A stretch of 10,328 bases of DNA from JBBTQZ01 sp964489135. GTDB taxonomy: Bacteria > Patescibacteriota > Minisyncoccia > Phycocordibacterales > WO2-35-19. Shown here piece by piece: positions 1-6,471 of the stretch. Within the stretch, counting starts at the first letter, position 1, and every line of letters begins with the position of its first letter. Under the pieces are notes generated by a model, which saw only the letters and a program-made list of their open reading frames with translations, was not told the DNA's origin and did not search any database. The translations under genes and the position numbers were made by a program. The stretch lies in NCBI GenBank assembly GCA_964489135.1, contig CAZAXK010000021.1, positions 1-10,328 on the forward strand. The letters run 5' to 3'.

Positions 1-1
1 G

Positions 2-72
2 CTGGGAGACTAGGAATCGAACCTAGATTCATCGCTTCAAAGGCGATTGTCCGACCATTAGACGATCTCCCA
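2..72 (-). tRNA. tRNA-Gln (anticodon UUG)
   Basis: Read on the minus strand, this folds into a full cloverleaf. The 7-bp acceptor stem pairs 66-72 with 3-9, the T stem pairs 22-26 with 10-14 around a TTCGATT loop, and the 5-bp anticodon stem pairs 43-47 with 31-35. The anticodon loop reads CTTTGAA, so the anticodon is TTG (UUG), which decodes CAA/CAG as glutamine. The weak U1-A72 first pair and a G discriminator match the known glutaminyl-tRNA identity elements. Base 1 would be the first C of a CCA tail; the window ends there, so whether CCA is encoded cannot be seen. The gene is divergent from the ATP synthase operon and has its own promoter at 93-121. Confidence 0.95.
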
Positions 73-92
73 ATAGTGGTGGTACAGCTACG

Positions 93-121
93 ATAATACC
101 CAAAAAAGGGGTTTTTTACAA
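93..121 (-). promoter_or_regulatory. Predicted promoter of tRNA-Gln
   Basis: On the minus strand a -35 hexamer TTGTAA (121-116) is followed after exactly 17 bases by a -10 hexamer TATTAT (98-93), 5 of 6 matches to TATAAT. Transcription would start near position 86, about 14 bases before the mature tRNA 5' end. This is a sigma-70-type pattern judged by eye. Confidence 0.55.
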
Positions 122-144
122 ACAAGGAGGCATTGTGCTACAAT
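116..144 (+). promoter_or_regulatory. Predicted promoter of the atp operon
   Basis: On the plus strand TTACAA (116-121) is followed after 17 bases by TACAAT (139-144), 5 of 6 matches to the -10 consensus. The -10 is preceded by TGC (136-138), which gives an extended -10 (TGn) motif that could compensate for the weak -35. The start would fall near 151, leaving a leader of about 45 bases that contains the atpB Shine-Dalgarno sequence. The -35 is the same six bases used by the tRNA-Gln promoter on the other strand. Confidence 0.55.
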
Positions 145-183
145 CACAAATCGTTCTCCCTTTCGCAAAGTGTTTGCAGAATC

Positions 184-188
184 GGAGG
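184..188 (+). promoter_or_regulatory. Shine-Dalgarno site of atpB
   Basis: GGAGG lies 7 bases before the ATG at 196. It decides the atpB start: the frame is open upstream to a TTG at 133, but the upstream residues do not resemble any a subunit and most of them lie before the predicted transcription start. Confidence 0.8.
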
Positions 189-195
189 CAATATT

Positions 196-1014
196 ATGGA
201 ACACGAAGTAACTATCTACGCCGAAAAAATATTCAACTTGGGCTCCATGCCGATCACCAATTCCCTTTTGGCTTCCTTCCTTTCTATTGTGGTTGTCGGT
301 CTAATTATCGGCAGTTTGCGGATCAAGAAGCGCGGAGCGCCGACCGGATTGCAAAACTTGTTTGAAATGGTGATCGAAGGGGCGGTCGGCCTCGCCGAGT
401 CGGTGACCGGCTCGAAGCAGAAGGCCATGCTCTTCTTGCCTTTCGTCCTTCCTCTCTTCTTCTTTATACTCATCAACAACTGGCTGGGGCTACTCCCTGG
501 CATCGGCTCGATCGGCTTTTCAGAAGAAGGGCACTTCGTCCCGCTTTTCCGCGGCGCGACCGCTGACCTCAATACGACGCTCGCACTCGCTCTCGTCGCG
601 ATCTTCATAACGCACCTCGCTGGCGTAAAGCTCGTCGGCTTGCGTGCGCACGCCAACAAATTTTTGGCCTACAAAACCATCCTCCAGATACCAAAGGAAA
701 TAAAGAAAGGTAATTATCAGGCCATGGTGGTCAATCCGATCAAATTCTTCGTCGGACTCATCGAATTTGTCGGAGAGCTGTCCAAGACCGCTTCGCTTTC
801 GCTTCGACTTTTCGGGAATGTGCTCGCGGGCGAAATACTGCTCGGTACCATGATGTCAATCTTTGCTTTCATTCTGCCGATCCCCTTCCTGTTTATGGAG
901 ATATTTGTCGGTTTGATACAGGCGACCATCTTTGCTATATTGTCCCTTGTGTTTCTTTCGATTATGTCCGAGAATCACGATGATCATGCAGAAGCGACCG
1001 CCCATCCACATTAA
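196..1014 (+). CDS. atpB: F-type ATP synthase subunit a (Fo)
   Basis: This 272-residue integral membrane protein forms the two proton half-channels next to the c-ring. The family is clear from PITNSLL near residues 19-25, the NNWLGLLPG segment (94-102) and the signature LSLRLFGNVLAGE (201-213), which holds the essential Arg204 that separates the half-channels. Glu190, Glu194 and Glu213 lie in the usual polar positions around it. Several hydrophobic helices are visible (about 24-41, 79-100, 127-147, 182-225 and a last pair before 258). The C-terminus ends in a short acidic, His-rich tail (ENHDDHAEATAHPH). Start 196 was chosen because GGAGG lies 7 bases upstream and because the N-terminus then matches the family. 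It is the first gene of the operon; atpI is not found upstream, where the tRNA lies instead. Confidence 0.97.
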   Translation: MEHEVTIYAEKIFNLGSMPITNSLLASFLSIVVVGLIIGSLRIKKRGAPTGLQNLFEMVIEGAVGLAESVTGSKQKAMLFLPFVLPLFFFILINNWLGLLPGIGSIGFSEEGHFVPLFRGATADLNTTLALALVAIFITHLAGVKLVGLRAHANKFLAYKTILQIPKEIKKGNYQAMVVNPIKFFVGLIEFVGELSKTASLSLRLFGNVLAGEILLGTMMSIFAFILPIPFLFMEIFVGLIQATIFAILSLVFLSIMSENHDDHAEATAHPH

Positions 1015-1054
1015 ATTATTAGAAAGTTATTATTAAAAGTTAATTATATAAATT
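1015..1054 (+). promoter_or_regulatory. A/T-rich atpB-atpE leader without Shine-Dalgarno
   Basis: Of these 40 bases only 3 are G and none is C. No purine-rich Shine-Dalgarno sequence precedes the atpE ATG. An unstructured A/U-rich leader is a known translation enhancer of E. coli atpE, whose product is needed in many copies per complex, so the same role is plausible here. The stretch also contains -10-like sequences (for example TATAAA at 1047-1052), so an internal promoter cannot be excluded. Confidence 0.4.
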
Positions 1055-1264
1055 ATGGAAGGAGTTGAATTTGCCAAAGCCCTTGCAATCGCGATCGGAA
1101 CAATTGCACCGGCTATTGCGATCGGTATTATCGGATCTAAGGCCATGGAATCTATTGGTAGAAATCCAGAATCAGCCAGCAAGATTTTGGTGCCTATGCT
1201 ACTTGCCTCTGCTTTTGCTGAAGCGATTGCGATCTATGCCCTCGTGGTAGCTTTCTCCCTCTAG
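1055..1264 (+). CDS. atpE: F-type ATP synthase subunit c (Fo rotor ring)
   Basis: This 69-residue hairpin of two membrane helices oligomerises into the rotor ring. The polar loop IGRNPE (34-39) contacts gamma and epsilon. The ion-carrying carboxylate is Glu56 in AFAEAIAIY. The residue after it is Ala rather than Ser/Thr, and the helix-1 position that is Gln in sodium-type rings is hydrophobic here (about Ile23), so the ring is read as proton-coupled. Helix 1 has A18-P-A20-I-A22-I-G24 where most c subunits have GxGxGxG. This resembles the AxAxAxA motif of alkaliphilic Bacillus, which is associated with larger rings. The start ATG is the only one compatible with family length; no Shine-Dalgarno sequence is seen. 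Confidence 0.96.
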   Translation: MEGVEFAKALAIAIGTIAPAIAIGIIGSKAMESIGRNPESASKILVPMLLASAFAEAIAIYALVVAFSL

Positions 1265-1294
1265 TTTTTTTATTGTCATCTTTGACGAAAACTA

Positions 1295-1798
1295 ATGGAG
1301 GATATACCCAAAATATTTCATATTGAGTGGAAAATTCTCTTGGCCCAGAGCGTGAACTTTGGTTTGGTCGTGTTCCTCTTGTGGCGCTACGCCTTTGGCC
1401 CGATCGGTAAGGTGCTGAACGAACGCTCGGCCAAGATCGAAGGTGGTTTGCGAATGGCCGAAGAAGCCAAGAAGAGTTTGGCCGAAGCCGAAGAAAAGAC
1501 CAGAGGTATTATCCAGGAAGCCAAAAGAGAATCCGAGCGGATAGTCAAGGAGGCGTTCGACGAGGCCGAGAAGCTCCGCGCTGAAGAATTGGCGCGTTCC
1601 AAAGAGGAAGCAAACAAGATAATCGAAGCGGGCAAGAACAGCTTGCTTGCGGAGAAGGACAAAATTGTAAGTGCGATCCGCAGCGAGATGGCCGAGCTTG
1701 TGGTCTCGGCTTCGACGGCAACCTTGCGCGGGGTGAGCGATGAGAAGATAGACAAAGCAATGGCCGAGAAAGCCCTAACCAATCTGGAAGAATCCTAA
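1295..1798 (+). CDS. atpF: F-type ATP synthase subunit b (peripheral stalk)
   Basis: This 167-residue protein is of normal length for subunit b. It has one N-terminal membrane helix (about residues 14-31, ending LLWRYAFGP) followed by a long charged, Ala/Glu/Lys-rich helix (about 40-140) that would dimerise as a right-handed coiled coil and hold delta and the alpha3beta3 head still against the rotor. Residues 40-50 (LNERSAKIEGG) match the conserved start of the soluble part. It lies 30 bases after atpE and 10 bases before atpH. No Shine-Dalgarno sequence precedes the ATG, and there is only one b gene, so a homodimer is expected. The family call rests on topology, size and operon position together, since b subunits are poorly conserved. 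Confidence 0.93.
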   Translation: MEDIPKIFHIEWKILLAQSVNFGLVVFLLWRYAFGPIGKVLNERSAKIEGGLRMAEEAKKSLAEAEEKTRGIIQEAKRESERIVKEAFDEAEKLRAEELARSKEEANKIIEAGKNSLLAEKDKIVSAIRSEMAELVVSASTATLRGVSDEKIDKAMAEKALTNLEES

Positions 1799-1808
1799 AC
1801 CAAAGATT

Positions 1809-2204
1809 ATGAATGAAGCCATCAAAAAATACTCATCCGTTCTTTCTGACTTGGCTTTGACTACTGATCCTAAACACGCGGAACATGTTTGCGAAGTGTT
1901 TGCAAAGCATCTGCACGCCGAAGGTCTGTCCTTGCAGGCGGGGCAAATAATCGAAAAGGCCAAGGATCAAGCCCTACAAGCAATTCAAAAGAGAAGAGTG
2001 ATTGTGAAGTCAGCTGTGCCGCTTACTCAACCCCAAAGACAAAAAATAAAGGAGCAGGTAGAAAAGAGAATGGGTCAAGATGCTCTCCTTGAGGAGGTTG
2101 TTGACCCCGCTCTCATCGCCGGCTGGGTCGTCGATTTCGCAGGTATGAAAATCGATGGCAGTTTGTCCGGCCGTATTAATAAATTAGCCAAACATCTAAA
2201 ATGA
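1809..2204 (+). CDS. atpH: F-type ATP synthase subunit delta, short form
   Basis: Delta joins the peripheral stalk to the top of the F1 head. The C-terminal half is typical: V-x-SAVPLT near residues 66-73, then VDPALIAGWVV and IDGSLSGRI near the end, corresponding to the family pattern DxSLIGG...DGSLxGRL. The protein is only 131 residues against about 175-180 usually. About 62 residues precede the RRVIVKSA strand where E. coli delta has about 105, so the N-terminal six-helix bundle that binds the alpha N-termini must be reduced. The N-terminal YSSVLSDLAL still resembles the first helix of the family, so this looks like internal shortening and not a missed start. Its TGA stop overlaps the atpA ATG by 4 bases (ATGA), suggesting translational coupling. 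Confidence 0.92.
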   Translation: MNEAIKKYSSVLSDLALTTDPKHAEHVCEVFAKHLHAEGLSLQAGQIIEKAKDQALQAIQKRRVIVKSAVPLTQPQRQKIKEQVEKRMGQDALLEEVVDPALIAGWVVDFAGMKIDGSLSGRINKLAKHLK

Positions 2205-3718
2205 ACAACGAAGCAACCGTCAAAAACATCCTTGATTCTCTGAAGAAGAAGATCGCTGATTTCGAACCGGCCATCTCTTCTGTTTCGACCGGCAAGGTGG
2301 TCAAGGTCGGCGACGGCGTTGCTAAGATTGTCGGCCTCACGGGGGTCAAGGCGTTCGAGGTGCTCGATATCGGCGGTATCAAGGCACTTGCGGTAAACCT
2401 TGAAGCCGAAAGCGTCGGGGCCATAATTCTGGGCGATGAAAATCTGGTCAAGGAAGGCGCGGATGTCTCTGGGACGGGTAGAGTCATGGAAGTCCCAGTG
2501 GGAGACAAGGTGCTCGGGCGCGTTATCAATGCTTTGGGTGAGCCGGTCGACGGCAAAGGCGAGATCAAGTCAGCAACAACCTATCCGGTCGAGAAAATCG
2601 CGCCCGGAGTTATTACCCGCGAGCCGGTGACCAAGCCGGTCGCTACTGGTATCAAGGTTATCGACGCTCTGATCCCGATCGGCCGAGGCCAGCGAGAGCT
2701 TATCATTGGCGACCGTGGTGTTGGTAAGACCTCGATCGCGATTGATACGATTGTGAACCAAAAGGGCGAAGACATGATTTGCGTCTACGTCGCGATTGGC
2801 CAGAAGGATTCCAAGATCGCCCGAATTGTGCAAGAGCTTACCGAACGTGGCGCGATGGAATACACGACTGTCGTCGTCGCTGGCGCGTCGAACGCCTCTC
2901 CCCTGCTTTTCCTCGCGCCTTTTACAGGGAGCGCTATCGCTGAATACTTTATGGATCAAAAGAAAGACGTGCTCATCGTCTACGACGATCTTTCCAAGCA
3001 TGCGGCTGCTTATCGCGAAATTTCGCTCTTGCTCCACCGTCCGCCTGGTCGCGAGGCCTACCCGGGTGATGTCTTCTATCTGCACTCGCGCTTGCTCGAA
3101 AGGGCTTGTCGGCGCAACGAGGCATCTGGTGGCGGATCAATTACTGCGCTCCCTATTATTGAAACTCAGGCCGGCGACATTTCGGCCTACATTCCGACCA
3201 ACGTTATCTCGATCACAGACGGGCAGATCTTCCTCGAAACTGATCTCTTCTATCAGGGTATGAGGCCAGCGGTGAACGCCGGACTTTCGGTGTCGCGCGT
3301 TGGCTCCTCGGCTCAGACCAAGGCCATGAAGAAGTCGTCGGGTAAGCTCAAGCTCTACCTCGCTCAGTATCGCGAGCTCGCGGCTTTCTCACAATTCGGT
3401 TCCGACCTCGATCAGGGCACCAAAGATGAGCTCAATCGTGGTAAGCGACTGATCGAACTTTTGAAACAGCCCCAATATTCACCTATCGATTCGGCTATCG
3501 AGGTCGCCATTTTCTACTCGGCTTCAAGGGGCTTTCTCGATGATATCCCAGTCGCGGAGGTCAGGAGGTTCGAGACCGAATTTATCAAGTTTATGAAATC
3601 GAGCGGCGCACAAGTGATCGCCGAAATAAAGGAGAAGAAAGACCTGACACCGGAGATCGAAGAGTCGCTAAAGCAGAAAATTCTCGATTTTAAGGAGGGC
3701 TTTAATTCTCCCAAATAA
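2201..3718 (+). CDS. atpA: F-type ATP synthase subunit alpha (F1)
   Basis: This 505-residue protein has the family's usual length and is the non-catalytic nucleotide-binding subunit of the F1 head. The order is an N-terminal beta-barrel (about 25-92), the nucleotide-binding core with the P-loop GDRGVGKT at 170-177, the YDDLSKHA segment at 261-268, and the GLSVSRVGSSAQ segment (361-372). That last segment carries the arginine finger Arg366, which reaches into the neighbouring beta catalytic site. It is followed by the C-terminal helical domain. The P-loop has Gly where most alpha subunits have Gln (GDRQTGKT in E. coli); the lysine and threonine are intact. The start overlaps the atpH stop (ATGA) and has no Shine-Dalgarno sequence, consistent with coupling to atpH. 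Confidence 0.98.
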   Translation: MNNEATVKNILDSLKKKIADFEPAISSVSTGKVVKVGDGVAKIVGLTGVKAFEVLDIGGIKALAVNLEAESVGAIILGDENLVKEGADVSGTGRVMEVPVGDKVLGRVINALGEPVDGKGEIKSATTYPVEKIAPGVITREPVTKPVATGIKVIDALIPIGRGQRELIIGDRGVGKTSIAIDTIVNQKGEDMICVYVAIGQKDSKIARIVQELTERGAMEYTTVVVAGASNASPLLFLAPFTGSAIAEYFMDQKKDVLIVYDDLSKHAAAYREISLLLHRPPGREAYPGDVFYLHSRLLERACRRNEASGGGSITALPIIETQAGDISAYIPTNVISITDGQIFLETDLFYQGMRPAVNAGLSVSRVGSSAQTKAMKKSSGKLKLYLAQYRELAAFSQFGSDLDQGTKDELNRGKRLIELLKQPQYSPIDSAIEVAIFYSASRGFLDDIPVAEVRRFETEFIKFMKSSGAQVIAEIKEKKDLTPEIEESLKQKILDFKEGFNSPK

Positions 3719-3727
3719 GCAACTACT

Positions 3728-4612
3728 ATGGCAGTCGGCGCAAAAGCAATTAGGAATCGAATCCGTTCGATCAAAAATACTTCCAAGATAACCAAGGCGA
3801 TGGAGCTAGTTTCAGCGAACAAAATGCGTAAGGCCTCGCGCATGGCGGTCGGCGGACGGGCCTATGACCTTTCGCTTTCCGAGATTATCAAGGGGATTGC
3901 GCGCGACCGAAGCTTGAAGGGTCAATTCTTTTATAACGAAGGCGAGGAAAGAAAAGAAATAAAGAATGTGCTCGTCATCCTCTTCTCCGGCAATCGCGGA
4001 CTTTGCGGAAGCTTCAATTCATCGATCATAAATTTTGCCAAAAGAGCTATCAAAGAAAAGATGGCTAGCGAGGAGATCGGCCGAGCATGGATCGCGATCG
4101 GCAAAAAGGGTCTTGAGGATTTGGCCCGTAGTGGCGAGAAGATCGACGCCGAATTCAAGAAGATCGAATCAGGCGAGGCCTCGGAAGACTTTTGGACGAT
4201 TGGCAAGTTTGTCACAGAGGAGTTTGTCTCCGGCAAATTCGACGAAGTTTGGATTGCTTATACCGACTTCGTTTCGCCCTTAAAGCAGATCCCCCGACTA
4301 AACCGCCTTTTGCCCATAAAGAGAGAATCGTCTGACTCGGATGAAATGCAGGCGGAGGAGATTTATTTTGAGCCCGGCAAGGAAGAGCTTCTTTCCTACC
4401 TCGTGCCTCGACTTATCGAAACCAAGCTCTATCAAGCTCTGCTCGAATCCAATGCTTCCGAACATTCCTCGCGCATGGTAGCGATGAAGAACGCCTCCGA
4501 TGCTTGCAGAGATATTACCGATGAGCTGGTCTTCGAAAGCAATGAATTGCGACAAGCCGGTATAACGCGAGAGATCATCGAAATCGCCGGAGCCAAATCA
4601 GCACTCGGATAA
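3728..4612 (+). CDS. atpG: F-type ATP synthase subunit gamma (central shaft)
   Basis: Gamma is the rotating shaft inside alpha3beta3. At 294 residues it is of normal length. The N-terminal helix has the classic pattern IRNRIRSIKNTSKITKAM (8-25), continuing with ELVSANKMRKA. The Rossmann-like domain has the signature SGNRGLCGSFN in the middle of the chain. The C-terminal helix ends in the conserved RQAGITREIIEIAGAKSAL, which pairs with the N-terminal helix as a coiled coil. The gene starts 9 bases after atpA with no Shine-Dalgarno sequence. There is no extra insert of the chloroplast redox-regulated type; the middle of the protein simply varies from known gammas. Confidence 0.97.
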   Translation: MAVGAKAIRNRIRSIKNTSKITKAMELVSANKMRKASRMAVGGRAYDLSLSEIIKGIARDRSLKGQFFYNEGEERKEIKNVLVILFSGNRGLCGSFNSSIINFAKRAIKEKMASEEIGRAWIAIGKKGLEDLARSGEKIDAEFKKIESGEASEDFWTIGKFVTEEFVSGKFDEVWIAYTDFVSPLKQIPRLNRLLPIKRESSDSDEMQAEEIYFEPGKEELLSYLVPRLIETKLYQALLESNASEHSSRMVAMKNASDACRDITDELVFESNELRQAGITREIIEIAGAKSALG

Positions 4613-4629
4613 TTATTCAAAAACATTAT

Positions 4630-4635
4630 TATAAT
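4630..4635 (+). promoter_or_regulatory. Possible internal -10 element before atpD
   Basis: A perfect TATAAT lies in the A/T-rich atpG-atpD gap, 22 bases before the atpD ATG. No good -35 is seen at 16-18 bases, nor an extended -10, so this may be a chance match in A/T-rich DNA. If active, it would give beta an extra transcript with a leader of about 15 bases. Confidence 0.25.
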
Positions 4636-4657
4636 TTAAGCCGTTAATAACAAAGAC

Positions 4658-6016
4658 ATGAACAAAAGCGCAGGAACCATAAGCCAAATCATCGGACCGA
4701 TCGTCGACGTCGTATTCGAAGACGATGTGCCACCGATCAAATCCGCACTTACCGTTGTCGATGGCGAGACCAAGCTGGTGCTCGAGGTCGCTCAACACTT
4801 GGGCAACAAAGCCGTGCGAGCTATCGCTATGGGCCCGACTGAAGGTTTGAAGCGTGGGACAGAAGTCTTTGCCGACGGCAAAACTATCGAAGTACCGGTC
4901 GGAGTCGAAACTCTGGGCCGAATCTTCAACTGCTTGGGCGAGCCGATCGACAATGCTGGACCGGTGTCGGCCAAAAAGAAAAGATCGATCCACCAAAAAC
5001 CGCCGACCTTTACCGAGCAGTCTACCAAGGCAGAAATATTTGAGACTGGTATCAAGGTTATCGACCTCATCTGTCCATTCGTGAAGGGTGGCAAGGTCGG
5101 TCTTTTCGGCGGAGCTGGTGTGGGCAAGACAGTGGTTATCCAAGAGCTTATTCGCAACGTCGCGGCTGAGCACGGTGGCTACTCGGTATTTGCCGGCGTC
5201 GGCGAACGTACCCGAGAAGGCAATGACCTCTTCCGCGAAATGAAAGAATCAGGTGTGCTCAAAAATACTGCTCTAGTCTTCGGTCAGATGAATGAACCAC
5301 CAGGAGCCCGCTCTCGTGTCGCCTTCTCCGCTTTGACTATGGCCGAATATTTCCGTGATGATGAAAGCAAAGACGTCTTGCTCTTCGTCGACAATATCTT
5401 CCGCTTTACTCAGGCGGGTTCTGAGGTGTCGGCTCTGCTTGGACGCATCCCTTCGGCGGTGGGTTACCAGCCGACTCTCTCTTCAGAAATGGGTGCACTC
5501 CAAGAAAGGATCGCTTCGACCAGCAAAGGATCGATCACCTCGGTGCAGGCCGTCTATGTGCCAGCCGACGACCTTACCGACCCTGCGCCAGCGAATACCT
5601 TCGCCCACCTCGACTCGACTGTCGTGCTCTCGAGAAGTCTCTCCGAGCTTGGTATCTATCCGGCTGTCGATCCGCTCGACTCATCCTCGACCATCCTCGA
5701 CCCCAACATCGTGGGTGAAAGACATTATCGCGTGGCTCGCGATGTGCAGAAGTCGCTCCAACGCTACAAGGACTTGCAAGATATTATTGCGATCCTCGGC
5801 ATGGAAGAGCTTTCCGAAGAAGATAAACTCGTGGTCGCACGAGCCCGCAAGATTCAGAAGTTCCTCTCGCAACCATTCTTCGTCGCAGAACAGTTTACTG
5901 GCACACCAGGAGCTTATGTCTCGCTTGCCGATACCATCACGAGCTTCGAAGAAATACTCGAAGGTAAGCACGATGAATTGCCGGAGAACGCTTTCTACAT
6001 GAAAGGTAAATTATAA
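4658..6016 (+). CDS. atpD: F-type ATP synthase subunit beta (F1, catalytic)
   Basis: Beta makes or hydrolyses ATP at its interface with alpha. The 452 residues show the beta-barrel (about 5-80), EQSTKAEIFETGIKVID (120-136), the P-loop GGAGVGKT (151-158), the GERTREGNDL motif with catalytic Glu183 and Arg184, the Walker B strand ending LLFVDNIFRF (241-250), and the conserved LLGRIPSAVGYQPTL (260-274). The torque lever, DELSEED in E. coli, is EELSEED here (383-389). All catalytic residues expected of a working synthase are present. The 45-base gap after atpG is the widest in the operon, is A/T-rich and holds a perfect TATAAT; no Shine-Dalgarno sequence precedes the ATG. Confidence 0.98.
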   Translation: MNKSAGTISQIIGPIVDVVFEDDVPPIKSALTVVDGETKLVLEVAQHLGNKAVRAIAMGPTEGLKRGTEVFADGKTIEVPVGVETLGRIFNCLGEPIDNAGPVSAKKKRSIHQKPPTFTEQSTKAEIFETGIKVIDLICPFVKGGKVGLFGGAGVGKTVVIQELIRNVAAEHGGYSVFAGVGERTREGNDLFREMKESGVLKNTALVFGQMNEPPGARSRVAFSALTMAEYFRDDESKDVLLFVDNIFRFTQAGSEVSALLGRIPSAVGYQPTLSSEMGALQERIASTSKGSITSVQAVYVPADDLTDPAPANTFAHLDSTVVLSRSLSELGIYPAVDPLDSSSTILDPNIVGERHYRVARDVQKSLQRYKDLQDIIAILGMEELSEEDKLVVARARKIQKFLSQPFFVAEQFTGTPGAYVSLADTITSFEEILEGKHDELPENAFYMKGKL

Positions 6017-6018
6017 AA

Positions 6019-6471
6019 ATGCTTTCGATCAAATTCTCTATCGCCACACCCGAAAGATTGCTCTTGGAAAAAGAAATTTCCCAAGTAACTTTGCCGACGA
6101 CTCTCGGCGAGATAACCGTGCTACCTCATCACTTGCCGATTGTCGGCATACTCAAGCCGGGTACGCTTACGGTAAAGACCGCAAGCGAAACTGAGCTACT
6201 AGCCGTCGCTGGCGGGTTCTTCAAGGTAGATGGTAAGGAGGTCCGAGTACTTGCGGATAGTGCGGAGCACGGCGACGAGCTCGACATTGCAAAGATCGAA
6301 GAAGCCAAGGCCAAAGCCGAGCGGGCAATCGAGGAAGCACGCGACCGAGAGGACGTGGATTATTCCGGTCTAGTCGCTATATTGGAGCGCGAGGTCGCCC
6401 GACTCAAGACGGCTCGCAAACATCTAAGCCATCGGCATGAGATCCACTCTTCCTCAGAAATCGAAGAATAG
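6019..6471 (+). CDS. atpC: F-type ATP synthase subunit epsilon
   Basis: Epsilon binds the base of gamma and the c-ring and can act as an inhibitor of ATP hydrolysis. Residues 1 to about 85 match the family beta-sandwich (LSIKFSIATPE at the start, then LPTTLGEITVLPHHLPIVG, then an AVAGGFFKV strand). The remainder is a charged helical hairpin (about 92-140) with a His/Ser/Glu-rich tail. At 150 residues it is slightly longer than the usual 130-140. It begins 2 bases after the atpD stop, with no clear Shine-Dalgarno sequence. It is the last atp gene: its TAG is followed directly by the stop codon of the convergent gene, and no terminator is visible. Confidence 0.95.
   Translation: MLSIKFSIATPERLLLEKEISQVTLPTTLGEITVLPHHLPIVGILKPGTLTVKTASETELLAVAGGFFKVDGKEVRVLADSAEHGDELDIAKIEEAKAKAERAIEEARDREDVDYSGLVAILEREVARLKTARKHLSHRHEIHSSSEIEE

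Noticed and set aside
102..117. A6-GGGG-T6 hairpin as a terminator
   Set aside because: The stem is only A-T pairs, it lies between promoter elements, and no plus-strand gene precedes it in the window.
133..195. Upstream extension of atpB to a TTG at 133
   Set aside because: The extra 21 residues are unlike any a subunit, most of them lie before the predicted transcription start, and the ATG at 196 has GGAGG at 7 bases.
135..365. Small open frame from GTG 135 overlapping atpB, preceded by AAGGAGG
   Set aside because: It is a shadow of atpB for most of its length, has no recognisable features, and the proposed atp promoter starts after its ribosome-binding sequence.
1265..1294. T-rich run and GTCA/TGAC inverted repeat between atpE and atpF as a terminator
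   Set aside because: The repeat is only 4 bp and follows the T-run instead of preceding it; the operon clearly continues.
2196..2210. Alternative genetic code with UGA as glycine (as in some Patescibacteria)
   Set aside because: atpH ends sensibly at TGA overlapping the atpA start, and no gene contains an in-frame TGA.
2570..3085. 171-codon minus-strand frame opposite atpA
   Set aside because: Antisense shadow of atpA; no family resemblance and no start signals.
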